NCBI RefSeq assembly: GCF_937926365.1
Contig: NZ_CALAOH010000205.1
Location: 1-18,875, forward strand
DNA: 18,875 nucleotides
Reading direction: 5' to 3'
DNA from: an uncultured Azohydromonas sp.
Lineage (GTDB): Bacteria; Pseudomonadota; Gammaproteobacteria; Burkholderiales; Burkholderiaceae_C
Part shown: positions 14,758 to 18,875 of the stretch, piece by piece
Layout of the letters: every line of letters starts with the position of its first letter
Numbering within the stretch: position 1 is the first letter of the stretch
Notes under the pieces: generated by a model
Told to the model about the DNA's origin: nothing
Seen by the model: the letters and a program-made list of their open reading frames with translations, nothing else
The model's database searches: none
Made by a program: the position numbers and the translations under genes

Positions 14758-15902
14758 AGCTTCTCCGGCGCATCGGCGCCCAGGGTGTCGAGCGCGTTCT
14801 TGGGATGGAGCACGCCTTCGACCGGTGCGGTGGAGATCACGCCCTGGCCGTCGGTGAGCAGCAGCGGCTGGCGCAGCTGGCCGTCCCAGGGGCGGAAGCT
14901 CATCACCACGCCCTTGGAGCCGTCGAAGCTGCCCGCCAGCAGCGCCTTCTCGAAGGCGGCCTGCGGCCCCTTGGGCGCGGCCACGGCCGCGGCCACCAGC
15001 GTCTTGCCGGCCATCCAGGCGGACCAGTCGGGGGCGGTCATGGACCGGTTCACCGCCTTCGTGAAGCGCCGCGCCACCTGCGGCGCGCCGAAGCGCTCGA
15101 ACTGCGCATGCCAGGCCAGCGCCACCAGCCCGGCATCGCCCACCACCGGGCGCGGCAGCACCGTGCGGTAGGGCAGCGAGCGGGCGAACTCGCCGTCGCT
15201 GTCCACCACCCACACCACGTCGTAGCTGGCGCCGCCGGTGAGCAGCAGCGGGTTGGCCAGGTTGCGCTCGCGCGGGTCGGCCGAGAGCTTGAACGGCTTG
15301 TTGGCCACGAGCTTGAGTCCGTAGCGCTTGATGGCGGCCTGCGCCACCGCGCCGCGCTCGGCGTCCTGTGGGGACGGGCCGGTGAGCAGCAGCACCTGCG
15401 GCCACTTGCGCGCCGACAGCGTCTGCGCCAGGGCGTCGGCGCGCATGCGCTCGCTGGGCGCCAGGTGCAGCAGGCGGGGGCGGCAGTCGGCCTCGCGCAG
15501 CCGGTCGTCGCCGGCGCCGAGGTTGAGCACCGGGCGCTGCACCGCGTCGGCCACGGCCAGCGTGGCGGCGGCGTCCAGGTCGGTGAGCAGCACGGCGGCG
15601 CCGGCCTTCTCGGCCTTCTGCGCCGCCGCGCGCGCCGCCGCGGCGTCGGCCACCGGCACGGTTTCCAGGGTCAGCGCGGTGCCGGCGGCATCGAGCTCGA
15701 AGGCGGCTTCCTTGATCGCCACTTGCAGCCCGTCGCTGGCCGGGCCGCCGGGATGGCCCAGGTAGGCGCGCTCCAGGCGGTCGCGCGCCAGGCGCGGGTC
15801 GTCGGCGCGTACCAGCAGCGTGGCCTTGTAGGGCAGCGCCTGCGCGGCGCCGGCGGCCAGCAGCAGCGCCGCGGCCAGGGGACGGAGCACGGCGCGGCGC
15901 AT
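14739..15902 (-). CDS. ABC transporter substrate-binding protein, PQQ-dependent alcohol dehydrogenase system
   Basis: This is an exported 387-residue type I periplasmic binding protein of the branched-chain amino-acid-binding-like fold, in the subgroup that accompanies quinoprotein ABC systems. It has a signal peptide ending near AQA. Two lobes are visible: LTLETVPVAD, AAVLLTDLDAAATLAVAD and RPVLNLGAGDDRLRE in the first, and KWPQVLLLTGPSPQDAERGA with YDVVWVVDSDGEFARSLPY in the second. The C-terminal region has GKTLVAAAV and SFRPWDGQLRQPLLLTDG. Its start shares one base with the beta-propeller stop (TGATG), and its end overlaps the permease start. It may act as a ligand sensor or donor protein, since the paired permease is of an exporter type. 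The ligand is unknown. Confidence 0.85.
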   Translation of the reverse strand: MRRAVLRPLAAALLLAAGAAQALPYKATLLVRADDPRLARDRLERAYLGHPGGPASDGLQVAIKEAAFELDAAGTALTLETVPVADAAAARAAAQKAEKAGAAVLLTDLDAAATLAVADAVQRPVLNLGAGDDRLREADCRPRLLHLAPSERMRADALAQTLSARKWPQVLLLTGPSPQDAERGAVAQAAIKRYGLKLVANKPFKLSADPRERNLANPLLLTGGASYDVVWVVDSDGEFARSLPYRTVLPRPVVGDAGLVALAWHAQFERFGAPQVARRFTKAVNRSMTAPDWSAWMAGKTLVAAAVAAPKGPQAAFEKALLAGSFDGSKGVVMSFRPWDGQLRQPLLLTDGQGVISTAPVEGVLHPKNALDTLGADAPEKLCKARP

Positions 15903-16861
15903 CAGTTCAGCACCACCGCCATGTAGGGCACGCGGCCCACGGGCACGCTCTTGAGCGCCTTGGCCGAGGCCACGTCCACGATGGTCACGTCGTCGCTCAG
16001 GCCGTTGCTCACCACCAGGCGGGTTTCGTCGGGGCTCAGCGCCACGTGCCAGGCGCGCTTGCCCACCAGCACCGTCTTGGTGAGCTGGCGGCTGTCCACG
16101 TCGATGAAGCCGACGTGGTTGGCGCGGCCCATGGAGACGAAGGCGGTCTTGCCGTCGCGAGTCATTGCCAGCCCCACGGGCGTGATGTCCTCGGCGCGCG
16201 CGCCCTTGAGCGCCAGCTTGATGGTGTGGACCACGGCCAGGTCCTTGACCGAGATGATGCTCACGCTCGCGTCGAGCTCGTTGCTCACCCACAGCTGCGC
16301 GCCGTCGGGCGTGAACACCATGCGGCGCGGGCGCTTGCCCGCCGGGATGTTCTTGAGCAGCTTGCCGCTGGCCGTGTCCACCACGTGGACCATGTTGGCC
16401 ACCTCGGAGGTGACGAACACCAGCTTGCCGTCGGGCGAGGTCTTCACGCCCTCGGGCTCCTTGCCCACCGGCACCGAGGCCAGCGTCTTGCCGCTGGCCG
16501 CGTCGATGGTCACCAGCGCACCTTCGTCCTCGGCCGACACGTACAGCGCCTTGCCGTCCTTGGAGAAGTCGAAGGCCTCGGGCTCATCGCCCAGCGCGAC
16601 GCGGCCGACCGACTTGCGGCTGGCGATGTCGATCACGTCGGCCTGGCCGGACTCGGTGCAGGCCACGAACAGCCGCTTGCCGTCCGGCGCCACCTGCATG
16701 TGGCGCGGGCGCTTGCAGGTGTTGATGACGCCGGCCACGGCCTGCGTCTTGAGGTCCACCAGCGTCAGCGCATGGTCCTTCTCGCTCGACACCCAGGCGG
16801 TCTGGGCCGAGGCCGCAAGGCCCGACAGGGCCAGCAGGCTGGCCAACAGCGTCTTCTTCAA
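15902..16861 (-). CDS. YVTN-family beta-propeller protein, PQQ-catabolism-associated
   Basis: This is an exported 319-residue seven-bladed beta-propeller of the YVTN type that accompanies PQQ-dependent dehydrogenase ABC loci. The start is a TTG at 16861, with AGGAG (16873-16869) seven bases upstream, followed directly by a signal peptide (KKTLLASLLALSGLAASAQ). No ATG lies in a reasonable position. Repeats of the form PDGKxLFV, PEGVKTSPDGK and TPDGAQLWVSNE recur about every 40 residues (for example APDGKRLFVAC, SKDGKALYVSA, SPDGKLVFVTS, TRDGKTAFVSM, SPDETRLVVSN). Two cysteines near the N-terminus (NTCKRPRH and ACTESG) are notable. It is separated from the ATPase gene by 99 bases, the largest gap in the operon. 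Its function is unknown. Confidence 0.88.
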   Translation of the reverse strand: MKKTLLASLLALSGLAASAQTAWVSSEKDHALTLVDLKTQAVAGVINTCKRPRHMQVAPDGKRLFVACTESGQADVIDIASRKSVGRVALGDEPEAFDFSKDGKALYVSAEDEGALVTIDAASGKTLASVPVGKEPEGVKTSPDGKLVFVTSEVANMVHVVDTASGKLLKNIPAGKRPRRMVFTPDGAQLWVSNELDASVSIISVKDLAVVHTIKLALKGARAEDITPVGLAMTRDGKTAFVSMGRANHVGFIDVDSRQLTKTVLVGKRAWHVALSPDETRLVVSNGLSDDVTIVDVASAKALKSVPVGRVPYMAVVLN

Positions 16862-16960
16862 GGTTCGTCTCCTGTAGTCAGTTGCGCGCGCATCTGCGTG
16901 CGCGTCGCATGTTGTCACGCCGTGGCGGGAGCGCTTTCCGCGCCGCGGCATGTGCCCGTG

Positions 16961-17737
16961 TCAGGCAGTGGCTTTGACGAAGGCTTCCTCCAGCGTGCCG
17001 CCGCCGAGCTGCTGCGTCACCGCCTCGGGCGTGCCGTCGGCCAGCAGCACGCCCTTGTGCAGCACCAGCACGCGGTCGGCGGCCTGCGCCTCCTCGACCA
17101 GGTGCGTGGCCCACAGCACGGTGCTGTCGCGTGCGGCGACGTCGGCGCGGATGGCGCCGAGCAGATCGCGGCGCGACTTCGGGTCCAGCCCCACGGTGGG
17201 CTCGTCCATCAGCAGCAGGGCGGGGCGGTGCAGCAGCGCGCGCGCCAGCTCCACCTTGCGCCGGTTGCCGCCGGAGAGCTCGCGCACCGCGCGGGGCAGG
17301 TCCTTGGTCAGGCCGAAGGTTTCAACGGCTTCCTCGATGCGCTGGCGCGCCAGCGCCGCGGGCAGGCCATGCAGCTGGGCATGGAACTGCAGGTTGCGGC
17401 GCACGCTCAGGTCCAGGTCCAGCGACATCTGCTGGAACACCACGCCGATGCGCGCCAGCGCCTGGCGCGTGCTGCGGCGCAGCGACAGCCCGTCGATCTC
17501 CACCTCGCCCGCATCGGGCGCGAACAGCCCCGTGAGCAGTTGGAACAGGGTGGATTTGCCGGCGCCGTTGGGGCCCAGCAACGCGACGTAGCTGCGCGGC
17601 GCGAGCTGCAGGTCCAGCGATTTCAGGGCCACGCGCTCGCCGTAGCGCTTATGCAGCCCGGCCAGGCGCAGCCGGGGCGGCATCGCGTCCACGGGCAGGG
17701 CCTGCGGGGCCGGGGCGGGTAGCGGCACGCTGCTCAC
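16961..17737 (-). CDS. ABC transporter ATP-binding protein, PQQ-dependent alcohol dehydrogenase system
   Basis: This is the 258-residue ATPase partner of the ABC-2 permease in this operon. Motifs in order are Walker A GPNGAGKST, Q-loop VVFQQMSLD, signature LSGGNRRKVELARALL, Walker B LLLMDEPTVGLDP and H-loop WATHLVEE. The sequence has the NodI/CcmA-like character of ABC-2 exporters. The GTG start at 17737 overlaps the previous stop in GTGA; an internal ATG (MPPRLRLAGL) is an alternative that would remove the proline-rich head. It is encoded between the PqqB-like gene and the beta-propeller, while its permease lies two genes further on. The substrate is unknown. Confidence 0.9.
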   Translation of the reverse strand: MSSVPLPAPAPQALPVDAMPPRLRLAGLHKRYGERVALKSLDLQLAPRSYVALLGPNGAGKSTLFQLLTGLFAPDAGEVEIDGLSLRRSTRQALARIGVVFQQMSLDLDLSVRRNLQFHAQLHGLPAALARQRIEEAVETFGLTKDLPRAVRELSGGNRRKVELARALLHRPALLLMDEPTVGLDPKSRRDLLGAIRADVAARDSTVLWATHLVEEAQAADRVLVLHKGVLLADGTPEAVTQQLGGGTLEEAFVKATA

Positions 17738-18399
17738 AGCTCGATCTCCATGCCGTCGAAGGCATGCTCCAGGGCCACGGTGCTGGGCGCTTGTTCGGGA
17801 TGCGGGGCGGCCGGGTGCAGCAGCACGCGCCGCGCGCTGTTCTCGCCCGGCTGCGCCGCGCCGGAGTCGCCCAGCAGCAGGCAGTCGGCGCCGTGGTTGG
17901 CCGGCAGGGGGCGCGGCCCGGGCCAGTACAGCAGGCGGCGGCCGTCGCGCAGGTCTTCCACTTCCAGCGCCAGCGAGGCGCCGGGCGCGTACTCGTCACC
18001 GATGGCGAAGGCCGTGAAGCGCAGCCCGGGCAGCCCGTCGATGTGAAAGGGCGCCGCGGGACTGTCGCCGGCCACGGGCAGCAGGTGCCAGTGCACGCCG
18101 CAGCAGCGGTCCACCACCTGCAGCAGCGGCAGCTCGGTGGTCAGCGACTCGAACACGGCGGGCGTGGCATAGAGCTCCACCGGCGGGCCGTCGCGCAGGC
18201 CCAGCAGGCCCGCGACGTGGTTCATCTGGGCGTCCATGAGCACCACGCCGGCCAGCGGCTGGGCCTGCAACTGGGGATGGCGCTGGAGCTGGCGCTCCAG
18301 GTCGGTTGGGGCGTTGAGCAGCACCCAGCGGGTGCCGTCGGACAGCGCGGCGGCTCGCGCGGCGCTGCCCTCGGCACCGAGCAGCAGCAGTTTCATCAT
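17734..18399 (-). CDS. Shortened PqqB-like metallo-beta-lactamase-fold protein lacking metal motifs
   Basis: This 221-residue cytoplasmic protein resembles PqqB, the PQQ biosynthesis hydroxylase of about 300 residues. Shared landmarks are the MKLLLLG start, WVLLNAP, MDAQMNHVAGLLGLRDG (PqqB: LLDSQIDHTTGLLSLREG), LTTELPLLQ, GLRFTAF, HGADCLLL and the C-terminal AFDGMEIEL. The GGGFPQWNC stretch with its cysteine pair is missing between LLLLG and the next strand, the metal-binding Asp-His is Asn60-His61, and the internal MGH and HINNTNP segments are absent or eroded. It is therefore a paralogue unlikely to do the normal reaction. No ribosome site precedes ATG 18399; translation is probably coupled to the small ORF upstream. 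Binding of PQQ or an intermediate, or a sensor role, is inferred. The start could be ATG 18396. Confidence 0.75.
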   Translation of the reverse strand: MMKLLLLGAEGSAARAAALSDGTRWVLLNAPTDLERQLQRHPQLQAQPLAGVVLMDAQMNHVAGLLGLRDGPPVELYATPAVFESLTTELPLLQVVDRCCGVHWHLLPVAGDSPAAPFHIDGLPGLRFTAFAIGDEYAPGASLALEVEDLRDGRRLLYWPGPRPLPANHGADCLLLGDSGAAQPGENSARRVLLHPAAPHPEQAPSTVALEHAFDGMEIEL

Positions 18400-18446
18400 G
18401 CGGCGGCGCGGCGGGCCAGCGCGGCGCAAGGAGGGTGAATCGGCAC
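18396..18446 (-). CDS. Small upstream ORF (16 residues) coupled to the PqqB-like gene
   Basis: The peptide is MPIHPPCAALARRAAA, read from a GTG at 18446. AGGAG (18458-18454) lies seven bases upstream, the best ribosome site in this leader. Its TGA overlaps the ATG of the PqqB-like gene (ATGA), which itself has no ribosome site. This is the arrangement expected for a leader peptide or coupled small protein. It has one cysteine in HPPC and no PqqA-type Glu-Tyr core, so it is not the PQQ precursor. It may only load ribosomes for the downstream gene. Translation is not proven. Confidence 0.5.
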   Translation of the reverse strand: MPIHPPCAALARRAAA

Positions 18447-18467
18447 GGAGTGTCTCCTGATCGTCCG

Positions 18468-18488
18468 GGACCGCCGCCAGGGCGGTCC
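18468..18488. promoter_or_regulatory. Leader hairpin before the small ORF
   Basis: GGACCGCC and GGCGGTCC form a perfect 8-bp stem with a five-base loop. Read on the minus strand it lies between the predicted sigma-54 transcript start (~18500) and the ribosome site of the 16-codon ORF. On the plus strand it is followed by GGGTGGGGTTTT, so it could also act as a weak terminator, but no plus-strand gene leads into it. Confidence 0.5.
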
Positions 18489-18511
18489 GGGTGGGGTTTT
18501 GACGCCGTTTC

Positions 18512-18526
18512 GCAAAAGCCGTGCCG
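18512..18526 (-). promoter_or_regulatory. Sigma-54 (RpoN) promoter of the PqqB-like/ABC operon
   Basis: Read on the minus strand, CGGCACGGCTTTTGC matches TGGCACG-N4-TTGC with one substitution (T to C at the first base) and exact GG-N10-GC spacing (GG at 18525-18524, GC at 18513-18512). The predicted start is near 18500, about 54 bases before the small ORF. It would drive the entire minus-strand string down to 10388. Confidence 0.7.
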
Positions 18527-18634
18527 ATGGGTTTTGCAACGGTTAAGGCATCAAACAGTTCGCCGGATTAACAATGTCGTGCCACCCGGGAGCAGTTCCG
18601 CTGCAGGCTGACACAGTGCAAACCCGGTGACTGC

Positions 18635-18875
18635 TCAAGTGGCGTCACCGTCCTGGCGGTTCCAGCGCAGCTTGCGGTAGATGGTGTTGCGGCTGATGCC
18701 CAGTCGCTTGGAGGCCTCGGAGATGTTGCCCCCGGCGGCGTCGAGCGCGGCCTGGATCATGGCGATTTCCTGCTCATGCAGCGTGCGGGCGCTGGGCGCG
18801 GGCGGCGCCGAGGGCACGAAGCCCGCGCCGGTCGGGCCGGCCTGCGGCGAGCCCGCCGCGGCGCCATAGGCCGCG
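18635..18875 (-). CDS. Sigma-54-dependent Fis-type transcriptional regulator, C-terminal part (right-edge partial)
   Basis: Only the last 79 codons are present; the frame is open to the right edge. The visible C-terminus is a flexible Gly/Ala/Pro linker followed by a Fis-type helix-turn-helix (EIAMIQAALDAAGGNISEASKRLGIS split over two helices, then RNTIYRKLRW), the hallmark of enhancer-binding activators of sigma-54 RNA polymerase such as the AcoR group. The AAA+ domain and any sensor domain lie outside the window. It is on the same strand upstream of the PqqB-like operon, whose sigma-54 promoter lies 109 bases past its stop codon. It is the natural candidate activator of that promoter and of the one before the alcohol dehydrogenase. 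Confidence 0.85.
   Translation of the reverse strand, partial: AAYGAAAGSPQAGPTGAGFVPSAPPAPSARTLHEQEIAMIQAALDAAGGNISEASKRLGISRNTIYRKLRWNRQDGDAT

Noticed and set aside
13291..15171. 626-codon plus-strand frame across the ABC permease and ExbB-like genes
   Set aside because: It is a shadow frame rich in His, Gln and Arg with no domain; the minus-strand genes have signal peptides, membrane helices and coupled starts.
18396..18446. The small ORF as a PqqA precursor peptide
   Set aside because: PqqA needs a conserved Glu-x-x-x-Tyr core, which is absent from MPIHPPCAALARRAAA.
18571..18584. A second sigma-54-like site on the minus strand (TGGCACGACATTGT)
   Set aside because: The -24 half is perfect, but at the right spacing the -12 position reads TT instead of GC; only a one-base-short alignment gives GT. 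Not called as a promoter.

Overview
The window is GC-rich, gene-dense DNA from a betaproteobacterium, most likely Burkholderiales of the Comamonadaceae type. This is inferred from a solitary Bug-family binding protein, a PEP-CTERM protein, Tup tungstate genes and strong G/C third-position bias. No rRNA, tRNA, CRISPR array, insertion sequence or phage gene is visible. Every kilobase is coding or short intergenic, and no gene-free stretch exceeds about 190 bases.

Layout. (1) Positions 1-1562, plus strand: the end of a tungstate ABC operon, with the ATPase tail (tupC), the binding protein (tupA) and a small cupin. A convergent ModE-like one-component regulator lies at 1656-2768. (2) Positions 2901-9712, plus strand: a quinoprotein block. 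It holds a TonB-dependent receptor closely resembling the PQQ receptor PqqU/YncD, a fused SoxYZ-like carrier, a metallo-beta-lactamase-fold relay protein lacking several metal ligands, a PQQ alcohol dehydrogenase with the Asp-x-Asp lanthanide signature, and a secreted protein of unknown function. (3) Positions 9806-10351: a PEP-CTERM protein. (4) Positions 18875 down to 10388, minus strand: the C-terminus of a Fis-type regulator of sigma-54 promoters, then a tightly coupled gene string. In order it encodes a 16-codon small ORF, a shortened PqqB-like protein, an ABC ATPase, a YVTN beta-propeller, a binding protein, an ABC-2 permease (the PQQ-alcohol-dehydrogenase-associated or 'Ped' ABC set), an ExbB/MotA-like protein, an ExbD-like protein with a periplasmic domain, a 164-residue membrane protein, a lipoprotein and a Bug-type binding protein. 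Most junctions overlap by 1-19 bases.

How it fits together (inference). Periplasmic alcohol oxidation by a lanthanide-type quinoprotein is the core. PqqU would bring PQQ across the outer membrane, and the SoxYZ-like carrier, MBL protein, beta-propeller and ABC set are the accessory 'relay' genes known to co-occur with such enzymes. Two near-consensus sigma-54 promoters, one before the dehydrogenase and one before the PqqB-like operon, together with the sigma-54 activator at the right edge, suggest one shared regulatory circuit. The least explained part is the ExbB/ExbD-like-membrane-lipoprotein-Bug module at the end of the ABC operon. No pqqABCDE cluster and no cytochrome c acceptor is seen here; either may lie outside the window.
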